Shown: positions 16,910 through 25,876, numbered from the stretch's first letter. The stretch: 25,876 nucleotides of DNA from Zoopage sp. CT-All (GCA_004114245.1 QZWS01000110.1:1-25876), one strand, 5' to 3'. Numbers and translations are program-made. The notes: generated by a model from the letters alone, not told the origin.

Positions 16910-18752
16910 ATGGCTGCACGACGCAAATCGAAGCAGCTCCATGTCGCTGCGCCGCCTGCAGCGGCTCCCGGTGCCTCTGCCTCCAGCTCCAACCATTCGT
17001 CTCCATCGTCGCTCATATTGTTGGCGTCTGCCACCGTCTTGGTGCTTCTGCACCGATTGGCGCCGCTCGCCATCGAACCCATCTACGGCAACGTCCTCTC
17101 CCACCGTCACTTTACCCCCGTGCTCCTCTCCCTTGTCGTCGCCTCTGCAGTCGCAAATCGCGCAATGAATGCGTCTGCCTCGCTTCTCGTCGGCCTGGCA
17201 GCGTCCATTCTCGCCGTCGCACCACTCTCGCTCCGGCTCGTTTTCCAGCAGAGCAACGCCCTTGGACCGTTCTGGGGCCCTCACGCATCATTCGCCGTAT
17301 TTGCATACCCCACAGCAATGCTTCTCGGCGCTGTATTCTCCCGAGGGTCGGCGAAGCAGCTCGCCATCGTAATCTCCGCCTTGGCGCTTGTATCACTTCC
17401 TTCTGCCTCCATCGAGTTCCCAAACGAATACGAAGCGTTGATCCTCATGGGTGCAGCGCTATCCGTCACGATGCTGATGGCAAATTTTTCGCGTGGTGAG
17501 GGTGTGGAACCCGCGTTTATGGTGTTGACAGCAGTGTTTTTGCTCGTCGCTGGGCAGTTCATCGCTCACCCGTATCTATACCGCGGACTTCTCGATGTAG
17601 GTCTGTTGAAGCGCTGTACTATATTGGAACCGCTCCTCAGGATGCTCATAATGTTGATACGACGCGTTTTCGGGTTCTTGATCGCGCGCGTTCTTCCTCG
17701 GGATGGGTGTCCGTGGTGGAGGAATTCGGTGCCCGTCGTCTTCGTGTCCTGCGTGCTGGCCACTCTATCATCGGCGGTGTATTTACGCATAGCAACGACT
17801 CGATATATCATTCGTTCTATTATATGGAAGGTTGGATGGATTGGTCAACTCGCGAACCATACTTTAACAGCCCGTAGCCATCCGATTGATTAAGAGGCCT
17901 CCTCGCAGCAGCTCTGATGCGAATGATCGCGTACTCCAAATGTCGACTACATGGCTTCTCAATTTTGGATAACCCCTGTCATTAGAGGTCTCGGGATCGG
18001 CATTTCGGCCAAATCGCTCGTTGCCCATGGGCTTACAGTGGACGCAATCGACATTGACCCAGTTGTGGAAGTCTTTGCACGTCGACATTTCAATCTCCCC
18101 GACGCTGTCAATATGACAGTTGCCGACGGCCGTATGATCTTGACCACGTCCCCACCGCAAGCATATGACTATATCCTGCACGACGTATTCTCTGGTGGCT
18201 CAGTGCCTGCCAGTCTGTTCACCGTCGAAACGTTTGCTGAAGCGAAGCGGGTACTTACCCAGAATGGTATTCTGGCACTGGTACAGACCAGGTGGTTTAG
18301 ATACGTGACTGATGTTATTTAGAATTTCTTTGGCTCGTGGGATGCAGATGACAAGGCACGACTTGCAATTCAGCGCACGTTGCGCGAGGCATTTCCGTAT
18401 CTAAGCATCTGTCGCGAAAGAGACTACAAGAAGTCCAAGTGGGGCAACATGGTAAATTGGCATGACTACCGGCTTGCATATTGACAGTCGACAGGTCTTC
18501 TACGCGGCTGAATTCCCGATAGTATTCCGTGCACCAGTCGAAGCGGATTATCTCGATGGTGATTCGAGGTACCATACATTGAGCGGGGTCAGTGAGATGT
18601 GCAGCTCCATTCCAGCAAATGAGAAGGAAGCTGCTGCCCCAATTCTTACCGACTCGGATAGTCCTCTAAATGAATGGATGATGCCATTGGCAGAGGGACA
18701 TTGGATGATTATGCGTGAGATTCTTCCTTTAGCGTTTTGGATAAATTTCTAA
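16910..18752 (+). CDS. Membrane-bound spermidine-synthase-like protein, six exons, 540 aa
   Basis: N-terminal membrane domain fused to a spermidine/spermine-synthase-like Rossmann domain; the substrate is unproven. Exons: 16910-17596, 17641-17830, 17878-17941, 17986-18280, 18323-18451 and 18495-18752. The five introns are 42-47 nt, GT-AG, and all keep frame. The first 230 residues hold about six to seven hydrophobic segments. Then come SGWVSVVEEFGARRLRVLRAGHSIIGG, DSIYHSFYYMEAIRLIKRP (joined across intron 2), QIGLGIGISAKSLV (joined at intron 3), VDAIDIDPVVEVFA, VADGRMIL and YDYILHDVFSGGSVPASLFT. The C-terminus PLNEWMMPLAEGHWMIMREILP fits fungal members. The aspartates in DIDP, ADGR and HDVF match nucleotide and amine sites of the fold. 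The ATG at 16910 has a good context (CCATGG); 16868 is an alternative. Confidence 0.85.
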
Positions 18753-18852
18753 TGCAACCACGAAGTTGATTGCATACAAAGCTGTGACAACGTATATCGC
18801 CCAGGCGCATTCATATCCAGTCACTGAGACCAGCGTACAGCACCAACTACGG

Positions 18853-18871
18853 GAATGCTAGTGCTTTATTC
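18853..18871 (-). terminator. 3' end motif with AATAAA of the RhoGAP gene
   Basis: On the minus strand an AATAAA (18865-18870) follows the RhoGAP stop codon by only a few bases and continues into GCACTAGCATTC. The same 19 bases recur with two changes at 12027-12045, just past the stop of receptor 2. Confidence 0.45.
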
Positions 18872-18876
18872 ACTTT

Positions 18877-20673
18877 CTACCATCCAATGATTGCCTTTGG
18901 CGCGTCTGCGTCGCCTTTATGTGCATCTTCCCATGCCTCCACCGTTTCCCAGACCGCTAGCATCGTGTTTATCGCCTTCATGGGCAAGCTCATTGCGTCT
19001 ATCTGCGATTCCTCGCCAGTCAATCTTCCAAAAATCGACGGGCCAAAGAGTAGGGCCAGGTTATAGCGCCCCATTTTGGTTATGTCCTCGTGTACGACGA
19101 GGTTGGAGAGATGCCGGATGACAACTACGAGCAGCTGTTTCCAAGGCATCTCCAGCCGGGCGATCAATTTACTGATTTCTTCATAGATTAATAACTTCGT
19201 ATCCGACTTTTCAACATCAGACGTCTCAGTATTGGTTGCAGTATCAGCGAGCTTTTCTACATGCATAATAAGTCAATGGCATCTCGCAACGAGTAGACAA
19301 TCATCCTACCTCCAGCTTCGAGCAGAGCATTGCGAATACTGACATCCTTCCAAGGGTAGTCTTTGGATTCACGAATGACGTTCCGCGCAACAGTGGTCAA
19401 GTCATGTACGGTGAAGATATTAATATCCTTGGGAATAGCGGGGAAAACTAAATGTAGAACATAAGCAAATGGATGAATGACCAACACGTAATTACTATTG
19501 ATTGATTTATGCTTGAGCAGCAGCATCATTCTTTCATCACCGGCAATGCGATGTATTCCCTCGACTGGTGCTAAAGCACGTGGTCAGTTATTGTACTCTG
19601 GCGGCTGGGACATTACTTTCCGCCTCTACAGCAAGTAGGATCTTATTTATCCACTTGACGTGATCCTCGGTGAGTGTATATTTTTCGAATGGGTTGTCAC
19701 GAACAGCCATGGGCAGTATGGGCATAGCTTTAGCCTTTGACCCTTTCAAATTAACCATGACATTGGGTGAGGGAGTTGACGGTGGCGTCGATGGAGCAGT
19801 ATTTTTGCCCGGGCCGGACTGAGCAATCGGCCCGCTCGGTCGAGGCGGTGGCTGCTTACTGTTGGACTGTGTCCGAGTGACGGAGTCCGAGGTATAGGTC
19901 GGTTTATCGCTATTGGTTGAAGGCGACGTGAAGGATCTGGGCAGTACACCCATTTTACGCGCTTTCCCATCCTTGCTCCCGGCTGTGACCGGCTGCTGTG
20001 GAGTCGACGAAATTGTAGCCGGCGTCGTTACCGTAGTTGCAGTTGTCACAGACGTGGTAACAGGAAACTTGGAAGCAGGCCGTAGTGGCGGAATGGAACG
20101 CGGGCTAGGCTGCGATGGGAGATCTGGCTGCGATTGGGAGGCTTGCAGCTCGAGAAACGACTGTTTTAGGATCTCTGTCGGGGGGATATACGGGCATAAG
20201 TTTTTTGATGAACGCGAGATAAACTGCGGTCGCCGCGGAGGACTTGGCTGCTGTGGAGGGCTTGGCTGTCGTGGCGTAGTAGTCTGCTGTGGAGGACTTG
20301 GCTGTCGTGGCGTAGTAGGCTGCGACATTTCGAGCGGCGTAGGAGGCTGCGGTCGCAGCTGCGGGACGAAATTCTGTTCGAGTGCGAATGGTTGATGCGG
20401 AACAAGTTGCGGAGGGAGCTGAGGAGGAAGCTGTGGAGGAAGCTGCGGAGGTTGTCGGTTTGTTCGAGGTGGCAGTTTCGGCAGCGAGGTGGTCTGCGGG
20501 ATAGGTTGCGGCGGCAGGTTTTGCTGCTGTGACGGAGTGGGTGGCGGATCCAGTATCCCCGACATGGCCATGTCGGCATCTGGGGCGAAGGAGGCAGAGG
20601 CAACGTGGACCATCGCCGCCGCCGCAATGACGGCCATCAATGGAATGTGAAGCATTGCGCTATGGATATGCAT
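18877..20673 (-). CDS. RhoGAP-domain protein with signal peptide and Pro-rich region, four exons, 549 aa
   Basis: A divergent RhoGAP domain, a fold that accelerates GTP hydrolysis by Rho-family GTPases, is rebuilt across four exons: 19617-20673, 19496-19570, 19310-19447 and 18877-19256. Introns are 46, 48 and 53 nt, GT-AG, and the frame is kept throughout. Joining exons 1 and 2 gives VEAETPVEGIHRIAGDE, matching the EGIFRxSG arginine-finger segment. The last exon has LLVVVIRHLSNLV and ITKMGRYNLALLFGPSIFG, matching the conserved NKM..NLA..FGP block. The N-terminus is a signal peptide: hydrophobic core IPLMAVIAAAAMVHVA with an Ala-Ser-Ala cleavage site. Residues of about 45-330 are Pro/Gln/Ser/Thr-rich with tandem repeats. 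RhoGAPs are normally cytosolic, so this architecture is odd. ATGs at 20673 and 20655 both give the signal peptide; the frame is also open to an ATG at 20988. Confidence 0.8.
20249..20320 (-). repeat. 36-bp tandem repeat in the RhoGAP gene
   Basis: Two units, 20249-20284 and 20285-20320, differ at only two positions. They encode a 12-residue Thr-Thr-Pro-Arg-Gln-Pro-Ser-Pro-Pro-Gln-Gln type repeat. A partial unit precedes them, so copy number may vary. Confidence 0.7.
20411..20446 (-). repeat. 12-bp tandem repeat encoding Pro-Pro-Gln-Leu
   Basis: Three consecutive 12-bp units (GGAGGAAGCTGT and close variants on the plus strand) encode Pro-Pro-Gln-Leu repeats in the RhoGAP protein's proline-rich region. 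Confidence 0.7.
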
Positions 20674-21162
20674 TTTGGGTAGTGTGGTTTTGGCAGGTGG
20701 TGCGGATCTTTTGGTGCAGGGGAGTGGAGAGAAGAGCCACGCTGACACGACCGAGCCTGAATATTTGGCTCGGGCCGTATTGCAGGGTTGTTCAATGCAT
20801 GGTGCGTCGGACAGATTTGTTTGCTGTCGCTGACCTGCCGTTTCATTGCAGCCATGCTGCCTAGTATATACCTGCGTGCAGCATAATTTGTCTATATCTA
20901 GTGGCCTGCCTGCTTGATGCGCTCCACGCGCTCTCTCCTTGTGTCTTGGGCCAATGTTACAGTTCATCAACAACAGCGCAGCACCCATATTGCCATTCCA
21001 TCCTATCGCATTCCAGCAATGCAGTCATTCACCACAGGGCGAGAAGGGGGCGGACAAACCCGCATGCAATGGGTAAGGCACATGGGGCTGACCAGGAGCG
21101 CTGCAACAACCATATCCCTGTTCCACCATTGCCCAGCGCCGTCTCATTGCCTCCGGCACCAA
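20674..21162. promoter_or_regulatory. Upstream region of the RhoGAP gene
   Basis: 489 bp between cytochrome b5 and the RhoGAP gene, both on the minus strand. A perfect inverted repeat at 20751-20773 is the only strong structure. An open frame continues into this region from the RhoGAP coding sequence but its composition does not look coding. Confidence 0.45.
20751..20773. promoter_or_regulatory. Perfect inverted repeat CCGAGCC-N9-GGCTCGG
   Basis: Seven-base arms at 20751-20757 and 20767-20773 are perfectly complementary around a 9-nt AT-rich spacer. The dyad lies about 80 bases upstream of the RhoGAP start. The outer CCG/CGG triplets resemble half-sites of fungal zinc-cluster regulators; binding is not shown. 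Confidence 0.45.
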
Positions 21163-21465
21163 TCAATTAACCAGCCGTCCGACGACGTACGTAGCCATCG
21201 TCTTCTTCGCGCTCTTGGAATGCCCGACGTCCTCAAACGCCTCGGTGGCATCTCCGCCGTCCTTGGCGCACTCGAGCAAGATATCTGCGCCGCCCGGATG
21301 CTCGTGCTGCCACTGCGTGAGATCATACACCAGCCCGGATATTGCGAGGTAGAGCGAGGACGCGGAGGAGTGGGAGGCTGCCAGCGCTGCAAGGGTGAAC
21401 GTCGGCAGCGTGGTGGGGTCGATGGCCGGCTCCGCGTCCTTCTTCTTTCCAAACAAGCCAAACAT
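21163..21465 (-). CDS. Cytochrome b5-type heme protein, 100 aa
   Basis: Small one-domain electron-transfer protein. The axial heme ligands are seen as H56 in HEHPGG and H82 in the VGHS segment, with the typical context VYDLTQW upstream and ATEAFEDVGHSKSA around the second ligand. The final YVVGRL matches the end of the domain. A short Lys-rich N-terminus (MFGLFGKKKD) precedes it. No C-terminal membrane anchor is present, so it should be soluble, or else a short form. The start ATG at 21465 is unambiguous. It lies between BLOC1S1 upstream and the RhoGAP gene downstream, all on the minus strand. Confidence 0.9.
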   Translation of the reverse strand: MFGLFGKKKDAEPAIDPTTLPTFTLAALAASHSSASSLYLAISGLVYDLTQWQHEHPGGADILLECAKDGGDATEAFEDVGHSKSAKKTMATYVVGRLVN

Positions 21466-21884
21466 GGGTGCCGATAGATGCTGCTATTCTCGTGACGCGA
21501 TGGACGCTCGACGCGGATGGTGGTGACGATTGAAGCAGCGCGGGAGATGGCGAGTGCCGGGTTCTGGGTAGAGTGTGCGAAAAATGGCGACAACGCCGAA
21601 ACCGCCGTGCTGGAAACCGGCGGGACCCAAGCCCTTGACATGGCATGCGAGATGAGAGACGCGGATTGTGCAACCGCTGAGGAGACTGATTGTGCACGTG
21701 GGTTGCGGCCTCTCTGGAAGGCTATGGTCCAACTGCCCCTTTACATTGCCAATGCCTGGCCCATCCAGCACCGTCGCCATGCCGTGCGTGTCTAGTGCAG
21801 CATGCGCCCGTCTCCTGCTCAACAAGGTCGAGGTGACCCGCATAACGTGCCGAGCAACACGGCGAGCAGATATCAATCTGGCGT
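21466..21884. other. Intergenic, cytochrome b5 promoter side
   Basis: 419 bp of fairly GC-rich spacer between two minus-strand genes. Several frames are open by chance, including one of 130 codons, but none has a recognisable domain or coding-like composition. I see no dyad or repeat worth calling. Confidence 0.4.
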
Positions 21885-22184
21885 CTACCGGCCAGCCTGG
21901 GCTCTAGCAACCTCCAGGGTCACAGCAACCTCCCTTGCGTCATCCTCTATCACGCCAATCCAGTGCCGGACATCTCCCAGCTCCTTGACACTCGCAACAA
22001 ACTCGCCCACCAGCGCCTCCCACTTTTGCGATTGACGGCGAATCCGGCCCGTGTGGGCGACAAATATAGGCACCTGCGCCTCGATGGCCTTGGTATTCGA
22101 TGTGATGTCCGCTGACGCCGGAGCCGGGATTGATGCGAGCGTGGTCAGCGCCGCTGCGAGATCGTCGGCAGCTGATGTCGACAT
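21885..22184 (-). CDS. BLOC1S1: BLOC-1 complex subunit 1 (GCN5L1-like), 99 aa
   Basis: Small coiled-coil subunit of BLOC-1/BORC-type complexes acting in endosome and lysosome/vacuole traffic. The family pattern is visible: NTKAIEAQVPIFVAHTGRIRRQSQKWEALVGEFVAS, then VKELGDVRHWIGVIEDDAREVAVTLEVA. These match the GCN5L1 segments for the Gln-Trp region, LKELGDVxNW and the final helix (I.x.tLE). The N-terminus is Ala/Ser-rich and short. The first ATG in frame is at 22184; upstream codons to 22211 lack an ATG. The divergent DTD1 gene starts 40 bp away. Confidence 0.8.
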   Translation of the reverse strand: MSTSAADDLAAALTTLASIPAPASADITSNTKAIEAQVPIFVAHTGRIRRQSQKWEALVGEFVASVKELGDVRHWIGVIEDDAREVAVTLEVARAQAGR

Positions 22185-22224
22185 GGAGGATGCTGAGAAG
22201 GCACGTGGCACATTTTTTGGCCCA

Positions 22225-22951
22225 ATGCGCGCAGTTGTGCAGCGCGTCTCCTCTGCATCCGTCCATGGTTTGATGCTTGGCTTCGTACCAACCTTTTGTT
22301 GAATGTCGAAAAGTCGATGGAGCGCTGGTCGGCGAGATATCGCGGGGTCTATGCGTTCTCGTGGGGCTCACGCATTCCGACACCCAGCGCGACCTCGACT
22401 ACATGTACCCACTATCCGCTCAAACCCTTTCCGCCTACAATCACCCGAAACACTAGGATAAGGAAGATTCTTGGAATGCGGTTGTTTGAGGACCCAGTAA
22501 CGAACAAGCCCTGGGCGAAATCCGCCGTCGAATTGGACTTGTCCATCCTCTGCGGTATGTCGCAGCTACATGTTTATGCCATCATGTTGCTAGAGTTAAA
22601 CGGTATATAGTATCGCAGTTTACGCTGTATGGACACGTCAACAAGGGATCGAAACCGGATTTCCACCTCGCAATGCCATCCTCCTCCTCTCACGCATTGT
22701 ACCATTCCTTCCTCCAGCAACTCCGAAGCGCGTATGTTCCGGAAAGGATTAAAAATGGCATGTTCGGTGCCACGATGAGCGTCAATATTGTCAACGATGG
22801 ACCGGTTACAATCACACTAGAGTCGCCGGTGGTTAAAGCGGACGAGAGCAGGGAGAAGGTCAAGGCTGAGCGTGCAGTCAAGTGGTCCAAGAGCTTGGCC
22901 GCAGCGCCTTTGACTGAAGCAGTGCAAGATACAAATCATGCTGAATCCTGA
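22225..22951 (+). CDS. DTD1: D-aminoacyl-tRNA deacylase, four exons, 190 aa
   Basis: Hydrolyses D-amino acids from mischarged tRNAs, a translation proofreading step in the cytosol. Exons 22225-22267, 22314-22404, 22457-22554 and 22611-22951; introns of 46, 52 and 56 nt, GT-AG, keep the frame. The family's start MRAVVQRVSSASV is complete, followed by VDGALVGEISRGLCVLVG (after intron 1), DTQRDLDYM joined to IRKILGMRLFED, and PW. VSQFTLYGHVNKG is rebuilt exactly at intron 3 and carries the SQ motif. KPDFHLAMP and the Gly-cisPro segment NDGPVTITL follow. The C-terminus has about 30 extra residues (charged, ending HAES). It converges on the ABCD gene with 38 bp between stops. Confidence 0.93.
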
Positions 22952-22989
22952 AATAGCAACGCTCATTACAGTCATCACCCAGCACAGTC

Positions 22990-25484
22990 CTATTTGGTGT
23001 CAACCATGCTCAGCTCCCTGTCGATTTCCTTCACTCTTTGCCGAACCCGCTCCAGCCCAAGCAGCTTCCTTTCGAGCGCCTCGACTTCCTTTTCGAGACC
23101 CATTCTCTCCTCCTCGGTATCATCGCCAATGCGAATAAAATCCCATCCCTGCCCGTCCCCGCCCGTCCCCATCCTTAACAGATACTCGTGGTACTTATAC
23201 AGCGCAGGCCGGTGTGATATCGTGATCAACGTAATCCCCATATCCTTGGCATGCGAGTACATGTGACCCTCCACATCGCTGCTTACAGCCGATGTGCACT
23301 CGTCGAGGACAGCAAACTTGGGGTGATGGTAGAAGAGCCGGGCAAGGTTAATGCGCTGCTTCTCGCCGCCAGAAAACACGTCCTTCCATTCTTTGACCGT
23401 GTCCCATCCGGCCTCGCGTGAAGGAAGATAGTCCAACCGAACAACGCCGAGGATCTGATGCAAGTCGGCGTCTGTGCGGCCAGATGAGAGCATCTCGGCG
23501 TGCGTATGTGGATAGATGACTCTATTTAACAGGTCAGCATCTTGCCATGCGACTTGTAGCAGGCATACTGATCGCGAAGGGAGCCGACGCAGAGGTAGGG
23601 TCGCTGCGGGATATAAAATATATCCTTGGCATGGGGCCGAGAGAGGGCTCCATCTATCCAGTGGTCAATTGAATCCGCTCAAGCGAAGCAAATCCTACGA
23701 TAAACAGGCCACAAGCCGGCGATCAATCGCGCAACGCCCGTTTTCCCAACTCCGTTTGGTCCGGTGATAAGCAAGTGATCTCCGGGGAGCACTCGCCAGC
23801 GCATCTGGCGCACGAGCAGCTCTCCGCCTCGAATCGTCTCTTCGTCCGATGCCACTGATTCCGTCTCGTTCAGCGATTCGACCGACGAAGACTCCGAGTC
23901 TAGGGACTTGTCCACAGCCTTTGCTTCGGCGCCGGGAACAACCACCGGAACATTGTCAAATCGCACGCCCTCGTAGCCATCCAGCACACGCCCCTTGGGT
24001 GCCAATGATGTTGAACCGTCCGCGTTTTCCATCTTCAACAACGCTGGCTCGCCATCTCGCACGGCATGCAATACGGCCAACAGGTTATACACTCGTAGTG
24101 TGCGACCAGCTAGTTCGGCGAGCTCTTTGTACGAGTACAAGACACGGCCGCCGGCGTCGGCCAGACTGATCATCAGACGCTTGTTGGTGATAAACCCGCG
24201 GGTGTTATCCCCTGTCCGATGCGCATCGTCGACAGATGCATCCTTGTTGGCTCCAGTCGCGGCATTGCGTCGTTCTTCCCATCGTTTCATCTCTGTTCCA
24301 GCCAAGCTTGGCCGGAAAACCGGCACCGCGGAGACCAGCAGCCCAACAGCGGACCAGCAGTACTTGAGCAAAAAGTCCTCAAACATTGTGTAGCCAATCC
24401 GAAGACGCTGCACATGGGCGAGGTGATGGGCTAGGCGGTGGTACAGGGATGTGAGAATTCCAAGCTCGCGGTCCGCGCCGTGGTAGAAGGCGACTTCTTC
24501 CGCGTTGGTGATCAGACGGGAGTGCGCCGCTCGGAAGTCGCCCTCGAGTTTGGCCTCTTTCGCGGCCAGTCTGCCGAAAGCAGGCGTGGCGGCACGGATA
24601 AGGGAGGCGGTAAAGGCGTAGTTCACGGCCAGTGCTACGGTTCCGGTGAGGCCGACGTTTACCGCGAGTTGATAGTTGAAGATCAAGATATCCAGCGCCG
24701 GCTTTCCAACGTTGGAGAACAAGGATGCAAGGACATCGCAGAACTTGGCAATATCCGTGGTAATATACTGATCGAGATGATCCACGCGACGATCCAGGGT
24801 TGGGACGGCGTAGTAGGGGTGGGTATGATCGTCCAGATACAAATCATGAGCATAGCGCGTCAGCCTCGTGCGGAAGGTGATCGAGAGCTTTGACTGGAGA
24901 TACCGGATCATGGAGTTTGTATACGTCGCGGGAATAGCCATCGCGAACCACCACATCAGGCCTCGCAGGAACGCGGCGCGGTCCGCCGCCACCAGATCCC
25001 GCACGATTCGGCCATCCAGCTTTGCAACAACAACACTCATCCACGTCCGGAGGATGAGAAAAATAGAGTGCAGAAGAATGATCCCGGCTTCCTTTGACCG
25101 CAGCGACGGAATGAGGATTCTGAAAATGGCGGCGAGTTGCTGGAAGAATGCCCTGTTGACGGCAACTCGGCGCGCGCCCTCCAACGTCATTGCGTCCTGA
25201 GCCGCATTCGCCGTGAAATACTTTCCATAAGCGTCAAGTTCGGAGGATGAAAAGCGCGGTGCAACGTGAGCAGGACGCGCGGATGATGTGGCATGGCTGG
25301 AGCCGGTTCTGGCGAGGGCGGATTGGCGCCGTCGCGAGCGGAGATACAGGAAGGATGCGGCCAATATGCTGGCAAGTGCCGCGGATCCGTAGCGCGAAGA
25401 CACGTTTGGCCGCGAGAGAACCGCGGACATGACGAGGAGGTGCCGGGACGGGGGAGTGTAATGAGAAGCAGGTGATTGTAGCAT
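22990..25484 (-). CDS. Peroxisomal ABCD-family half-transporter, three exons, 800 aa
   Basis: ABC subfamily D half-transporter (Pxa1/Pxa2/ALDP type) that imports long-chain fatty acids or acyl-CoAs into peroxisomes; it works as a dimer. Exons 23699-25484, 23569-23653 and 22990-23521; introns of 45 and 47 nt keep the frame. The N-terminal half is the membrane domain, with the family's [20 protein letters not shown] and [20 protein letters not shown] segments. The ATPase has Walker A GPNGVGKT (575-582), [23 protein letters not shown] rebuilt across intron 2, signature SGGEKQR (674-680), Walker B FAVLDE (about 693-698) and SHRP (726-729). Intron 1 creates PVYHGAL where relatives often have PxYGG. 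A C-terminal coiled coil rich in Glu/Arg follows. The ATG at 25430 (782 aa) is an alternative start. I cannot tell Pxa1 from Pxa2. Confidence 0.92.
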
Positions 25485-25876
25485 TCATGGATTCATGGCA
25501 TATGCAAGTGTTGTCGTGCCCGAGTTCAGAGGGACAACAGAATGCTAATTCAAACAAACGTGTACTGCATAGCAGTTGTGCATATTAGACTCTAGAATAC
25601 CAGACACACTAAATTGTCCTACCGAGCGGGTTGCCACTATGGGACGGCCAGGCGGCAACGGAGGCTCACACACACGCAGGCACCAGATGGCTAGGGGGGC
25701 GGCGTTAAGCGGGAGGAGCAATCCAGGAGGCGGGGTACTGAGAGGAGGCACGGACTAGTAGTCAGCTGTGCAAGAAGTTTGGGGGAAGAGAGAGAGGCGG
25801 AGAGGCGGCGAGGGGGACACACGAATATAAAGGCAGGAGAATTAATATTCCGTCAATGGGCAGCCAGGTTTTTGGG
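25485..25876. promoter_or_regulatory. Upstream region of the ABCD transporter gene
   Basis: 392 bp without a supported gene. A purine-rich tract (about 25768-25816) is followed by TATAAA at 25826-25831 in plus orientation, which may belong to a gene or element beyond the window. The part next to 25484 is the ABCD promoter. Confidence 0.4.

Noticed and set aside
16868-17893. Separate 341-aa membrane protein
   Set aside because: The frame after 17596 runs through an intron and out-of-frame exon 2; the spliced reading restores conserved spermidine-synthase-like motifs.
17951-18322. Separate small methyltransferase gene
   Set aside because: It is exon 4 read through parts of introns 3 and 5; the ATG lies inside intron 3.
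20674-20988. N-terminal extension of the RhoGAP protein to the ATG at 20988
   Set aside because: The frame is open, but composition is not coding-like and it contains the CCGAGCC dyad; kept as an alternative only.
21484-21876. 130-codon minus-strand ORF between BLOC1S1 and cytochrome b5
   Set aside because: It does not begin with a convincing start, lacks any domain and overlaps the expected promoter; other frames are equally open.
1-25876. CRISPR arrays, bacterial operons, prophage or insertion sequences
   Set aside because: No regularly spaced repeats or prokaryotic mobile-element genes; spliced genes and a Pol III tRNA gene show a eukaryotic nuclear genome.

Overview
The window looks like nuclear DNA of a filamentous or early-diverging fungus. 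Evidence: a Kre9/Knh1-type GPI-anchored wall protein, a Sly41-type transporter, an Irc3-type mitochondrial helicase, a peroxisomal ABCD half-transporter, two seven-helix receptors of the cAMP-receptor-like class, a cytosolic-type tRNA-Arg(ACG), and compact genes with very short GT-AG introns. I mapped 17 introns by eye, all 41 to 56 nt. Zoopagomycota/Kickxellomycotina or a similar lineage is a guess; the sequence alone does not settle it.

Layout. 1-772: AT-rich, repeat-bearing DNA without a supported gene. 773-4543: an orphan secreted protein (-) divergent from receptor 1 (+), with a promoter rich in TGACA/TGTCA dyads between them. 4639-6690: a CoA-type Nudix hydrolase (-), a second orphan secreted protein (-) and a doubtful small ORF. 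6691-10397: IRC3-like helicase (-, five exons) head to head with a Sly41-like transporter (+), their start codons overlapping. 10450-13952: TRAPPC13 (-) and receptor 2 (-). 13953-16244: about 2.3 kb of AT-rich, hairpin- and repeat-rich DNA containing one tRNA gene. 16245-18752: GPI-anchored wall protein (+) and a membrane-bound spermidine-synthase-like protein (+, six exons). 18877-22184: a RhoGAP-domain protein with an N-terminal signal peptide (-, four exons), cytochrome b5 (-) and BLOC-1 subunit 1 (-). 22225-25484: D-aminoacyl-tRNA deacylase (+, four exons) convergent with the ABCD transporter (-, three exons). 25485-25876: promoter-like, purine-rich DNA.

How the genes relate. This is ordinary eukaryotic gene order, not an operon. 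Themes recur: ER-Golgi traffic (Sly41-like, TRAPPC13), endolysosomal traffic (BLOC1S1), peroxisome/CoA metabolism (ABCD transporter, Nudix), organelle DNA maintenance (IRC3), surface sensing (two receptors) and secretion (wall protein, two orphans, RhoGAP-like protein). The most unusual items are the RhoGAP domain behind a signal peptide, the inverted pair of receptors sharing a cytoplasmic-tail motif and flanked by inverted AT-rich repeats, and gene pairs with almost no intergenic DNA.
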